Positions 23,598 through 31,705 of a stretch of 64,000 bases of DNA are shown piece after piece. How positions within the stretch are numbered: position 1 is the first letter of the stretch; each line of letters starts with the position of its first letter. Source of the DNA: Variovorax sp. IB41 (lineage in GTDB: Bacteria > Pseudomonadota > Gammaproteobacteria > Burkholderiales > Burkholderiaceae_C); contig NZ_JAEFCB010000001.1 in the NCBI RefSeq assembly GCF_016405905.1, forward strand, positions 1,321,281-1,385,280. Direction: 5' to 3'. The position numbers and the translations under genes were made by a program. The notes beneath the pieces are model-generated. The model saw only the letters and a list, made by a program, of their open reading frames with translations. It made no database searches and was not told the DNA's origin.

Positions 23598-24365
23598 ATG
23601 AACACGCACCTGCGGTCAGCCACTGACAACGAACGGTCCGAAACGCTCCTGGTCTTCTTGCCGGGCGCGTACCTGAAACCCGAAGAGTTCGAGCAGCATG
23701 GCTTCATCAGTGCCGTGCGCGAGCGCCACCTGGCGGCCGACGCGATGCTGGTCGATGCCGACGTTTCCTACTACTACGACCAGACGCTCAGCGACCGCCT
23801 GCAGGCGGACGTCATCGAGCCGCAACGCGCCCGGGGCTACACCTCGATCTGGCTCGTGGGCATTTCGATCGGCGGCTTCGGCGCGCTGATCCACGAGCTG
23901 GCGCGGCCGGGCTCGGTGGACGGCATCGTCGCTCTCGCGCCCTACCTCGGGCGCCGCGTGCTCGGCGCGGAGATCCAGAAGGCGGGCGGCCTGCGCGCAT
24001 GGCATGCGCCCACCGGCCCCCAGCCCGACGAGGAGCCCGACCGCAAGCTCTGGCCCTTCTTCCAGGAGTACCTGCAGGCCCAGCCCTCCCGGAACCTGCC
24101 GCCGCTGTACCTGGGCTTCGGCCTCAAGGACCGCTTTGCGGGCAACCACAAGCTGCTGGCCGACGCCCTGCCGGCGGGCCGCGTCTTCACGACCGAAGGC
24201 GGGCACGACTGGCCCGAATGGCGCGAGCTCTGGCGCAGTGTGCTGGACGTGCTGCCCCTGCCCTTGCAGGGGCGTGCGCGCCAATCGCCGCTGCAACCAG
24301 TTACGCAGTCTCAGGCAGCGGCTGCGCCTCGGCCGCCAGCGAAGCCATGGGCCATCGCGGCTTGA
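23598..24365 (+). CDS. Alpha/beta hydrolase
   Basis: Soluble alpha/beta-fold hydrolase of 255 residues with no signal peptide. The nucleophile elbow is G-I-S90-I-G inside [16 protein letters not shown], and a late histidine in [11 protein letters not shown] completes a probable Ser-Asp-His triad. The substrate is unknown. The last 65 nt overlap the 3' end of tsaD on the opposite strand, and the corresponding Ala/Pro-rich tail ([13 protein letters not shown]) is probably dispensable. Confidence 0.8.
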   Translation: MNTHLRSATDNERSETLLVFLPGAYLKPEEFEQHGFISAVRERHLAADAMLVDADVSYYYDQTLSDRLQADVIEPQRARGYTSIWLVGISIGGFGALIHELARPGSVDGIVALAPYLGRRVLGAEIQKAGGLRAWHAPTGPQPDEEPDRKLWPFFQEYLQAQPSRNLPPLYLGFGLKDRFAGNHKLLADALPAGRVFTTEGGHDWPEWRELWRSVLDVLPLPLQGRARQSPLQPVTQSQAAAAPRPPAKPWAIAA

Positions 24366-25362
24366 CGTCGAAGGCATAGCGCGCGCTGGCCTGCGACAGG
24401 CCCGACTGCAGGCGCATCGCGGCGGCCATGGCGATCATGGCGCCGTTGTCGGTGCACAGGTGCAGCTCGGGGTAGTGCACGCGCACGCGGCGCTTGGCGC
24501 AGGCTGCATTGAGTTGCTCCCGCAGGTTCTTGTTCGCGCCCACGCCACCGGCCACCACCAGGCGCTTGAGCCCGGTCTGCTCGAGCGCGGCGAGCGACTT
24601 CTTCAGCAGCACCTCGACGATCGCCGCCTGCGTGGATGCCGCGAGATCGGCCTTGTTCGCCTCGAGCTGGTCGCCCAGCTTCTTGGCCTGCGTGAGCACC
24701 GCGGTCTTCAGGCCCGCGAACGAAAAATCGAGATCGCCGCTGTGCAGCAGCGGCCTCGGCAGCTTGAACGCCGTCGCGTTGCCATCTTCGGCCAGCTTCG
24801 CGAGCCACGGGCCGCCCGGGTACGGCAGGCCCATGAGCTTGGCGCTCTTGTCGAAGGCCTCGCCGGCCGCGTCGTCGATGGTTTCGCCGAGCAGTTCGTA
24901 GCGGCCCACGCCATCGACCCGCATCAGTTGCGTGTGACCGCCCGACACCAGCAGCGCAACGAACGGAAATTCGGGCGGATCGGCACTCAGGAACGGCGAC
25001 AGCAGGTGCCCTTCGAGGTGATGCACCCCCAGCACCGGCTTGCCCAGCGCCACGCCCAGCGCGCAGGCCACGCCGGCGCCCACGAGCAGCGCGCCCGCGA
25101 GCCCCGGGCCGCGCGTGTAGGCCACCACGTCGATCTCGTTCAACGCGCGCTTGGCCTCGGCCATCACGGTTTCGGTGAGCGGCAGCACGCGGCGGATGTG
25201 GTCGCGGCTGGCCAGCTCGGGCACCACGCCGCCGTAGGCCTGGTGCATGGCGATCTGGCTGTGCAGCGCGTGCGAGAGCAGCACCGGCAGCGCGTCGCCG
25301 TGCGACTCGACCAGCGCCACGCCGGTCTCGTCGCAGGATGATTCGATTCCCAACAAGAGCAT
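24301..25362 (-). CDS. tsaD: tRNA N6-threonylcarbamoyladenosine transferase TsaD
   Basis: Catalytic subunit that transfers threonylcarbamoyl to A37 of ANN-decoding tRNAs, together with TsaB, TsaE and TsaC. The 353-residue ASKHA-fold protein starts [18 protein letters not shown] and has the metal-binding HxxxH, His115 and His119, in [14 protein letters not shown]-type nucleotide segments [13 protein letters not shown] and CTDNGAMIA follow. The start at 25362 fits the family exactly, although the frame is open far upstream. It is divergent from the NasR-like gene. Confidence 0.96.
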   Translation of the reverse strand: MLLLGIESSCDETGVALVESHGDALPVLLSHALHSQIAMHQAYGGVVPELASRDHIRRVLPLTETVMAEAKRALNEIDVVAYTRGPGLAGALLVGAGVACALGVALGKPVLGVHHLEGHLLSPFLSADPPEFPFVALLVSGGHTQLMRVDGVGRYELLGETIDDAAGEAFDKSAKLMGLPYPGGPWLAKLAEDGNATAFKLPRPLLHSGDLDFSFAGLKTAVLTQAKKLGDQLEANKADLAASTQAAIVEVLLKKSLAALEQTGLKRLVVAGGVGANKNLREQLNAACAKRRVRVHYPELHLCTDNGAMIAMAAAMRLQSGLSQASARYAFDVKPRWPMASLAAEAQPLPETA

Positions 25363-25500
25363 CCGGCGAGTGTAGGTGGCGCCTGCGGCGCACGCCCGCA
25401 AAGGGGCAAGCACGCGCCCGGCACGGGGCGAAGGCACGGATGTTGCAGCAACGGTGTGCGTCCCTTTCCCTCTTCCGCCTTCCGCCTTCCGCACTCCCCC

Positions 25501-26781
25501 ATGAAATCCGGCCTGCACTTCCTGATCGCCGCCCGCCAGTGCGAAATCGACGAGCTCGACCAGCTCGCGCGCACCAGCGAGCTGGTCGGCCTGATCGGCC
25601 GGCTGGTGCATGCGCTGCAGCGCGAGCGCGGCATGTCCAACGTGTTCCTCGCCTCGCGCGGCCAGCGCTTTGCCGACCAGCGCGACCCGCAGATCGCCGA
25701 ATGCCAGGCGCTCGAGCAGGCGGTGCGCAACGGCTTCGACCAGCTGGAGACCGAGGCCCGCCAGCGCGCCAGCGCAGGCAACAGCGCGCGCCTGTTCAGC
25801 CGCATCGCCTGGGTGCTGCCGGGGCTGGACGCCCTGCCCGCGCTGCGCGGGCGCATCGGCGCGCTCGAACTCGCGCCGGCGCAATCGACCGCGGCCTTCG
25901 CCAAGCTCGTCGCGGGCCTGCTGGCCGTGGTGTTCGAGGCGGCCGACGGCGCTACCGATCCGGAGATCTCGCGCCTCCTGGTCGCGATGTTCAACTTCAT
26001 GCAGGGCAAGGAATTCGCCGGCCAGGAGCGCGCCTTTGGTGCCGCCACGCTGGCGCTGGGCCGCAGCAACGAGGCGCAGCGCGTGCAGTGGCTGCACCTC
26101 ATCGAATCGCAGGAGCGGTGCTTTCACGTCTTCACCGATTTCTCGAGCGCCCAGGTGCTGGTGCTCTGGCGCGAGAGCCAGGCCGATGCCACCATGGCCG
26201 AACTCGAGCGCTTGCGCCGCGTCGGCACCACAACGCTGGTCGCGGCGCCCGATGCGCAATACGGCCAACTCAGTCAAAGCTGGTTCGACTGCTGCACGCG
26301 CCGCATCGACGCCATGCGCACGGTCGAAGACAGCCTCGCCGACGAGCTGCGCGCCCTGTGCAACCGCAAGACCGCGCAGGCGCGCACCGACCTCGCGGCC
26401 TACCGGCAACTGCTCGATACGCTGGCGCCGCAGTCAGGCGGCGCCCTGTTCTTCGACGATGCCGGCACGCAGGCCGTGGCGCCCGCCCCCTACGGCCGGC
26501 TGCTGGAGCGCTCGGTGCTCGACATGGTGCAGGAGCAGTCGCAGCGCCTGCAGGCCATGAGCGACGAACTGCAGACCGTGCGCGCCTCGCTCAACGAGCG
26601 CAAGGTGGTCGAGCGCGCCAAGGGCCTCCTGATGGCGCACCGGCGCCTGAGCGAGGACGAGGCCCACAAGATGCTGCGCCAGACCGCCATGAACCAGAAG
26701 CGCCGGCTGGTCGACGTGGCCGAATCGATGCTCGCCATGGCCGACTACCTGCCGATGCCCGATGCCCGTGCGCCGCGCTGA
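25501..26781 (+). CDS. NIT-ANTAR nitrate-responsive antiterminator (NasR-like)
   Basis: RNA-binding regulator of 426 residues resembling Klebsiella NasR. The NIT nitrate/nitrite-sensing domain covers about residues 30-290, with [20 protein letters not shown] and the [11 protein letters not shown] helix. The ANTAR domain is at about 352-412, with [27 protein letters not shown]. In this family nitrate binding lets ANTAR bind a hairpin in the leader mRNA and prevent termination. It lies directly upstream of the nrt leader. Start at the ATG at 25501; no clear Shine-Dalgarno sequence. Confidence 0.9.
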   Translation: MKSGLHFLIAARQCEIDELDQLARTSELVGLIGRLVHALQRERGMSNVFLASRGQRFADQRDPQIAECQALEQAVRNGFDQLETEARQRASAGNSARLFSRIAWVLPGLDALPALRGRIGALELAPAQSTAAFAKLVAGLLAVVFEAADGATDPEISRLLVAMFNFMQGKEFAGQERAFGAATLALGRSNEAQRVQWLHLIESQERCFHVFTDFSSAQVLVLWRESQADATMAELERLRRVGTTTLVAAPDAQYGQLSQSWFDCCTRRIDAMRTVEDSLADELRALCNRKTAQARTDLAAYRQLLDTLAPQSGGALFFDDAGTQAVAPAPYGRLLERSVLDMVQEQSQRLQAMSDELQTVRASLNERKVVERAKGLLMAHRRLSEDEAHKMLRQTAMNQKRRLVDVAESMLAMADYLPMPDARAPR

Positions 26782-26874
26782 AAGCGTTTCAACTTGGTGC
26801 GCCGCACAAAAACGGGCTTTCGACGAGCCATGGACTCCGGCGGCACTTCTGTCCTGCACGCACCGCGCGCCAGG

Positions 26875-26891
26875 GCTACTTTTTCGATAGC
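26875..26891. repeat. TAGC-type short palindrome, copy 2
   Basis: GCTACTTTTTCGATAGC pattern: GCTA and TAGC ends around a T-rich centre. It lies between the NasR-like gene and the nrt leader; related to the copies at 16355 and 51116. Confidence 0.4.
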
Positions 26892-26941
26892 ACCATGCAC
26901 CCCGCGATCACTGGCACGCAGTTTGCGTAAGTGAGTACATC

Positions 26942-26986
26942 AGACCTGCGTGGTCTACAGGCAGGCGGCACCCAACGGCGGGTGCC
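26942..26986 (+). promoter_or_regulatory. ANTAR-target RNA hairpins in the nrtA leader
   Basis: The 336-nt gap between the antiterminator gene and nrtA is a transcribed leader, not a gene. At 26967-26986 it has a perfect 7-bp hairpin GGCACCC/GGGTGCC with the six-base loop AACGGC, that is A at loop position 1 and G at position 4, the signature of ANTAR-bound RNA. One base upstream a weaker hairpin (CCTGC/GCAGG, 26945-26965; alternative AGACC/GGTCT) may be the first half of the usual two-hairpin motif, although its loop is not a clean hexaloop. The terminator follows 20 nt downstream. Confidence 0.75.
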
Positions 26987-27005
26987 ACCCACCGAACCGG
27001 ACAAA

Positions 27006-27070
27006 GGCGTCCCCATCCCGCAAGGGCTCTCGTTCGCGAGCAGCCCCCGCGTGGTCGGGACGCCTTTTTT
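27006..27070 (+). terminator. Regulated leader terminator upstream of nrtA
   Basis: Outer 8-bp stem GGCGTCCC (27006-27013) / GGGACGCC (27057-27064) followed by six T, a G and five more T. The enclosed part folds on itself: GGGCT-CTCG-TTCG-CGAG with AGCCC, a UUCG tetraloop hairpin. It lies 48 nt before the nrtA start, so without antitermination the operon should be silenced. Antitermination by the upstream NIT-ANTAR protein is inferred from Klebsiella nasF. Confidence 0.85.
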
Positions 27071-27117
27071 GTTTTTGACTTTGCCTTTTGTTCGTTCTTC
27101 AACCGGAGCCCGCCCCC

Positions 27118-28362
27118 ATGACCGACCTGCTGAAAATCCGCCTCAGCCGCCGCCGCGTACTGCAAGCCGCCGCCATCGGCGCCGTGGGCGTCGACCCCGC
27201 GCTGCGCGCCGCCGTCTGGGCCCAGGGCTCGGACAAGCCCGAGAAAGAAGAAGTGAAGATCGGCTTCATCCCGCTGACCGATTGCGCGAGCGTGGTGATG
27301 GCCTCGGTGCTGGGCATCGACAAGAAATACGGCGTGAAGATCGTCCCCAGCAAGGAGGCCAGCTGGGCCGGCGTGCGCGACAAGCTCTCCAACGGCGACC
27401 TAGACATGGCGCACGTGCTCTACGGCCTGGTCTACGGCATGCACCTGGGCCTGAGCGGACCGAAGAAGGACATGGCCGTGCTCATGACCCTGAACAACAA
27501 CGGCCAGGCCATCACGCTCTCCAAGAAGCTGTCCGACAAGGGCGCGGTCGATGCCGCCTCGCTCGCCAAGCTCATCGCCACCGAGAAGCGCGAGTACACC
27601 TTCGCGCAGACCTTCCCCACCGGCACCCACGCGATGTGGCTCTACTACTGGCTCGCCTCAGCCGGCATCGATCCGTTCAAGGACGTGAAGAACATCACCG
27701 TGCCGCCCCCGCAGATGGTGGCCAACATGCGCGTGGGCAACATGGACGGCTACTGCGTGGGCGAGCCGTGGGGCCAGCGCGCGATCATGGACGGCATCGG
27801 CATCACCGCCATCACCACGCAGGACATCTGGAAGGACCATCCCGAGAAGGTGCTGGGCACCACCGCCGAGTTCACGAAGATGTACCCCAACACGGCGCGC
27901 GCCGTGACTGCCGCGATCCTCGAGGCGAGCAAGTGGATCGACACCGGCCTGCAGAACAAGAACAAGATGGCCGAGACCATCGCCGACAAGAGCTACGTCA
28001 ACACCAGCGTGGACGCGATCAACCAGCGCATCCTGGGCCGCTACACCAATGGCCTGGGCAAAAGCTGGGACGACCCGAACCACATGAAGTTCTACAACGG
28101 GGGCGCGGTGAACTTCCCCTACCTCTCGGACGGCATGTGGTTCCTCACGCAGCACAAGCGCTGGGGCCTCCTGAAGGAGCACCCGGACTACCTGAAGGTG
28201 GCCACCGAGATCAACCGCATCGACATCTACAAGCAGGCAGCCGCCGCCACGCAGACGCCCGTGCCCAAGGAGGTGCTGCGCACCAGCAAGCTGTTCGACG
28301 GCTCCGTGTGGGACGGCAAGGACCCGAAGAAGTACGCCGAGTCGTTCAAGCTGCACGTCTGA
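27118..28362 (+). CDS. nrtA: Nitrate ABC transporter, substrate-binding protein
   Basis: Exported nitrate/nitrite-binding protein (NrtA/NasF family), 414 residues. The N-terminus SRRRVLQAAAIGAVGVDPAL carries a twin-arginine-like motif followed by a hydrophobic stretch, so Tat export is likely. The mature region starts VKIGFIPLTDCASVVMASVLG, with the ligand-site segments TFPTGTHAMWLYYWL and GNMDGYCVGEPWG typical of nitrate binders. It is the first gene of nrtABD and lies behind the regulated terminator. The ATG at 27118 is preceded by a weak GGAG (27105-27108). Confidence 0.92.
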   Translation: MTDLLKIRLSRRRVLQAAAIGAVGVDPALRAAVWAQGSDKPEKEEVKIGFIPLTDCASVVMASVLGIDKKYGVKIVPSKEASWAGVRDKLSNGDLDMAHVLYGLVYGMHLGLSGPKKDMAVLMTLNNNGQAITLSKKLSDKGAVDAASLAKLIATEKREYTFAQTFPTGTHAMWLYYWLASAGIDPFKDVKNITVPPPQMVANMRVGNMDGYCVGEPWGQRAIMDGIGITAITTQDIWKDHPEKVLGTTAEFTKMYPNTARAVTAAILEASKWIDTGLQNKNKMAETIADKSYVNTSVDAINQRILGRYTNGLGKSWDDPNHMKFYNGGAVNFPYLSDGMWFLTQHKRWGLLKEHPDYLKVATEINRIDIYKQAAAATQTPVPKEVLRTSKLFDGSVWDGKDPKKYAESFKLHV

Positions 28363-28382
28363 TGCTTCAGGAGAAACGCACC

Positions 28383-29312
28383 ATGGTCAGCGCTGTATTC
28401 CACTCCCCGCTCGAAGCGGCCGCATCGCAGGCCGCGGCGCCTGCCGCGTCCAAGCCCACGGCCTCCTTGGCACCCGCGCCCGCCGTGATGGCGGCCCCTG
28501 CGCCCGAGCCCCGCACCCGCTCACCCCTGGATCTGCGCGCCTTCTGGATGCGCGTGCTCCCGCCGCTCGCGGGCTTCGGCCTGCTGCTGCTGGTCTGGGA
28601 GCTGGTCGCCATGAAGAGCACCACCGGCTTTCCCACGCCGCTGGCGACCTGGCAGCAGGCGCTCACGGTGTTCAGCGATCCGTTCTACAGCAAGGGCCCC
28701 AACGACCAGGGCGTGGGCTGGAACGTGCTCTCGTCGCTGCAGCGCGTGGCGCTGGGCTTCGGGCTCGCGGCGCTGGTGGGCATTCCGGCGGGCTTCGCGA
28801 TCGGGCGCTTCGAGTTCCTAGCGCGCATGTTCAATCCACTCATCAGCCTGATGCGCCCGGTGTCGCCGCTCGCATGGCTGCCCATCGGCCTCCTGGTCTT
28901 CAAGGGCGCGAACCCTGCGGCCATCTGGACCATCTTCATCTGCTCGATCTGGCCGATGGTCATCAACACCGCCGTGGGCGTGCAGCGCGTGCCGAGCGAC
29001 TACATGAACGTGGCGAAAGTGCTGAACCTGTCCGAATGGAAGATCCTCACCAAGATCCTCTTCCCCGCCGTGCTGCCCTACATGCTCACCGGCGTGCGCC
29101 TGGCGGTGGGCACCGCATGGCTGGTGATCGTCGCGGCCGAGATGCTCACCGGCGGCGTGGGCATCGGCTTCTGGGTGTGGGACGAGTGGAACAACCTGAA
29201 CGTCGCCAACATCATCATCGCGATCTTCGTGATCGGCATCGTCGGCCTGGTGCTGGAGTTCGCGCTCATCAAGCTGGCCACTGCATTCACTTTCGAAGAG
29301 GTGAAGTCATGA
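28383..29312 (+). CDS. nrtB: Nitrate ABC transporter, permease
   Basis: Inner-membrane permease of the nitrate transporter (NrtB/NasE, SsuC-like family), 309 residues with about six helices after an Ala/Pro-rich N-terminal extension of some 45 residues. The cytoplasmic EAA-like loop is VPSDYMNVAKVLNLSEWKILTKILFPAVLPYMLTG. The ATG at 28383 has AGGAG at the right distance; an ATG seven codons upstream overlaps the nrtA stop and lacks a good site. Its TGA overlaps the nrtD ATG (ATGA). Confidence 0.92.
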   Translation: MVSAVFHSPLEAAASQAAAPAASKPTASLAPAPAVMAAPAPEPRTRSPLDLRAFWMRVLPPLAGFGLLLLVWELVAMKSTTGFPTPLATWQQALTVFSDPFYSKGPNDQGVGWNVLSSLQRVALGFGLAALVGIPAGFAIGRFEFLARMFNPLISLMRPVSPLAWLPIGLLVFKGANPAAIWTIFICSIWPMVINTAVGVQRVPSDYMNVAKVLNLSEWKILTKILFPAVLPYMLTGVRLAVGTAWLVIVAAEMLTGGVGIGFWVWDEWNNLNVANIIIAIFVIGIVGLVLEFALIKLATAFTFEEVKS

Positions 29313-30118
29313 ACGACGACAGCAAGTACATCGAGATCCACGGCGTCGAGCAGCGCTTCAAGACGGCCAAGGGCAGCTTCCTCGCGCTGCGCGACATCAA
29401 CCTGAACGTCGCCAAGGGCGAGTTCATCACGCTCATCGGGCACTCGGGCTGCGGCAAGTCGACGCTGCTGAACCTGATCGCCGGGCTCACGACGCCGACG
29501 CAAGGCGTGCTCCTTTGCGCGAACCGCGAGATCAAAGGCCCCGGCCCCGAGCGCGCCGTCGTGTTCCAGAACCACTCGCTCTTGCCCTGGCTCACCTGCT
29601 TCGAGAACGTGTACCTCGCGGTCGAGCGCGTGTTCGCGGCCACCGAGAGCCGCGCGCAGCTACGCCAGCGCACCGACGCGGCGCTCGCGCTGGTCGGACT
29701 CACGCCTGCCGCGCAGAAGCGGCCCGGCGAAATTTCCGGCGGCATGAAGCAGCGCGTGGGCATTGCGCGCGCGCTGTCGATGGAGCCCAAGGTGCTGCTG
29801 ATGGACGAGCCCTTCGGCGCGCTCGACGCCCTCACCCGCGCCAAGCTGCAGGACGAGCTGCTCGCCATCGTGCAGAAGACGCACAGCACCGTCGTCATGG
29901 TCACGCACGACGTCGACGAAGCGGTGCTCCTGAGCGACCGCATCGTGATGCTCACCAACGGCCCGGCCGCCACCATCGGCGAAGTGCTGGCGGTGGACAT
30001 CGCGCGCCCGCGCAACCGCGTCGAACTGGCCGAAGACCCGGCCTATGTGCATGCGCGCAAGGCGGTGATCGATTTCCTCTACACGCGTCAGGCGCATGTG
30101 GAGAAGGCCGCGGCCTGA
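29309..30118 (+). CDS. nrtD: Nitrate ABC transporter, ATP-binding protein
   Basis: ATPase that energises nitrate uptake, 269 residues. Walker A is GHSGCGKSTLL, the Q-loop VVFQNHSLLPWL, the signature ISGGMKQRVGIARAL (a Met-Lys variant common in the NrtD/TauB/SsuB class), Walker B VLLMDEPFGALD and the H-loop VTHDVDEAV. It has no extra regulatory domain, so it corresponds to NrtD/NasD rather than the fused NrtC. It ends 25 nt from the convergent ANTAR/PilJ-type gene. Confidence 0.93.
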   Translation: MNDDSKYIEIHGVEQRFKTAKGSFLALRDINLNVAKGEFITLIGHSGCGKSTLLNLIAGLTTPTQGVLLCANREIKGPGPERAVVFQNHSLLPWLTCFENVYLAVERVFAATESRAQLRQRTDAALALVGLTPAAQKRPGEISGGMKQRVGIARALSMEPKVLLMDEPFGALDALTRAKLQDELLAIVQKTHSTVVMVTHDVDEAVLLSDRIVMLTNGPAATIGEVLAVDIARPRNRVELAEDPAYVHARKAVIDFLYTRQAHVEKAAA

Positions 30119-30143
30119 CGCAGCGGGTGCCGCACGACCGGCT

Positions 30144-31424
30144 TCAGGACATGATGACCTGCAGGCTGTGCTCGTACCAGGCGGTAAGGCGCTCGAAGGT
30201 GTCGACGAGGGCTTCGCTGGAACGCACCAGCGTCGCGCGGCCGTCAGGGCTGTCGAGCGCTTGCACACCGCCTACGAGACGCAGCCATTCGTCCCGCGCG
30301 CTCGCCAGTCCTGCGCGGATCTCGGGCGAGCTGAGCGGCGCGCGCTCCAGTTCCACGAGCGCGGCTTCGAATTCGTTCATCGTCGGCAGCAGCCGAGCGC
30401 GTGAAGCGCTTGCTGCGAGCGTCGATGCCAGCAGCGCATCTTTCGCCAGGCGCTGCGCCCGCATGCGCTGCCGCCCGCAGATGTTGACGATGCGCAGCGC
30501 GCGCCGCGCGCCCGATGCTTCCAGCGCTTCCGTCATCGCTTCAGCCGCGAGCAGCAAGGCCTCGCCGCGCGCATCAATCTCCGCGAGCGCTTGCGGCGAC
30601 GGCTTCACGGGCAGTGCAGCGCTCAACCCGTTCCATGCCGCCTGCACGACGCCCAGCGCCTGCACGCCGGCCGCGCCCAGCGCGAGGGTCGCGAGGTGAT
30701 CCAGGTTCTGCTGCATGCGCTCGGTCGATTGCGTGCGCAGGACCCGCGCGCGCTGCACGTCGATGCCTGCGAGCAGCTGCGCCGCCACCCGCACCAGCCG
30801 CTGCGACAGCATGCGCAGTTGCCCCGCGCGGTTGATCGCCTCGGCCCACTGCGCGGCCTCCAGGACCGAGCGCGACACCTTGCCCAGCCGCAGGTTGGCG
30901 TGCATGGCCGCGCCGCGCAGCAGGCCGAAGGCCTCGTCCTCGCCGATGCCGCGCGCGGACATCAGGAGGCCCTTGGCGCGATCGACCCACTTGCGCTCGT
31001 CCATGCGCGTGCGCAGGTTGTCGAGCTCGGTGCGCAGCGCGGCTTCGCGCGTCCATCGGGCCTGCGCGCGCGCCAGCAGCGCGGGAATGGCGGGCGCATC
31101 GAGCGGCGCCCATGCGTGCACGCCGAGCGCGACCAGCGCCTCGTGCTGCGCGCTTTCCAACGGCGCGCTGGCCACGCTCACCGCGCAGGGCGGCACACCG
31201 GTCCATGCCTGCAGCGCATCGCGCAACGCCTGCAGCTGCGCCGCCTCGGGCAACCACACCAGCACCTGTTGCGGTGCAAGCGCGCCCGCTTGCTGCACCA
31301 GCGTGCGGCAAGCGGCGCGCCCGAGCACCGTGGCGCCCGCATCCGCGATGCCCTGCCGGAGCACCTCCGGCAAGAGCGCGGGAGCATCGAATTCATTGGG
31401 AAGGACGAGCAGAAGGGAAGTCAT
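30144..31424 (-). CDS. Receiver-like / ANTAR / PilJ-type nitrate regulator
   Basis: A 426-residue protein with an unusual order. Residues 1-120 look like a degenerate receiver: MTSLLLVLPN start but Leu/Trp/Pro where the phospho-accepting Asp should be (about 55-60). ANTAR spans about 130-190 (MDERKWVDRAKGLLMSARGIGEDEAFGLL). The rest, about 197-420, resembles the type IV pili methyl-accepting/NarX-type sensor module, with two diagnostic repeats, AGQLRMLSQR at 200-209 and GRQRMRAQR at 318-326. It therefore probably senses nitrate in its C-terminal half and binds RNA with ANTAR. It is convergent with nrtD and divergent from the NarK-type gene. Confidence 0.8.
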   Translation of the reverse strand: MTSLLLVLPNEFDAPALLPEVLRQGIADAGATVLGRAACRTLVQQAGALAPQQVLVWLPEAAQLQALRDALQAWTGVPPCAVSVASAPLESAQHEALVALGVHAWAPLDAPAIPALLARAQARWTREAALRTELDNLRTRMDERKWVDRAKGLLMSARGIGEDEAFGLLRGAAMHANLRLGKVSRSVLEAAQWAEAINRAGQLRMLSQRLVRVAAQLLAGIDVQRARVLRTQSTERMQQNLDHLATLALGAAGVQALGVVQAAWNGLSAALPVKPSPQALAEIDARGEALLLAAEAMTEALEASGARRALRIVNICGRQRMRAQRLAKDALLASTLAASASRARLLPTMNEFEAALVELERAPLSSPEIRAGLASARDEWLRLVGGVQALDSPDGRATLVRSSEALVDTFERLTAWYEHSLQVIMS

Positions 31425-31495
31425 GGCGGCGTGTCGGCGGGCACGGCAAGCATAGGCCACGCTCGCGCGCACGCCTGTGCGATTTCGCGGGCACG

Positions 31496-31535
31496 CCTCT
31501 TGCAACGAAGGGGATGCGGTGTAACGAAGCACCGC
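31496..31535 (+). promoter_or_regulatory. Tandem ANTAR-type hairpins upstream of the NarK-type gene
   Basis: Two adjacent hairpins separated by 2 nt on the plus strand. P1 (31496-31513) is CCTCTT/AAGGGG around the six-base loop GCAACG. P2 (31516-31535) is a 7-bp stem GCGGTG(T)/(G)CACCGC with the six-base loop AACGAA, which has A1 and G4, like the AACGGC loop of the nrtA leader. P1 does not keep A1/G4. The geometry of two hexaloop hairpins fits the ANTAR RNA motif. A GC-rich segment ending in five T lies at 31666-31690 just before the start codon and may be the controlled terminator. Confidence 0.65.
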
Positions 31536-31705
31536 TTTGGTGAGGCTGCAGGCTCCTGCAACCCGTCCGGCCGCGCACACCCAGCGCACAGGCCGGACAC
31601 ACCCCCCACGCCGACAGCGTCCGCTGCCGGCACCCCGCCCCCAACCCTGTCCGTCGACACGACCCGTCCAAGGTCGCGCCGCGGCTTTTTGCACTTGTGA
31701 ACACC

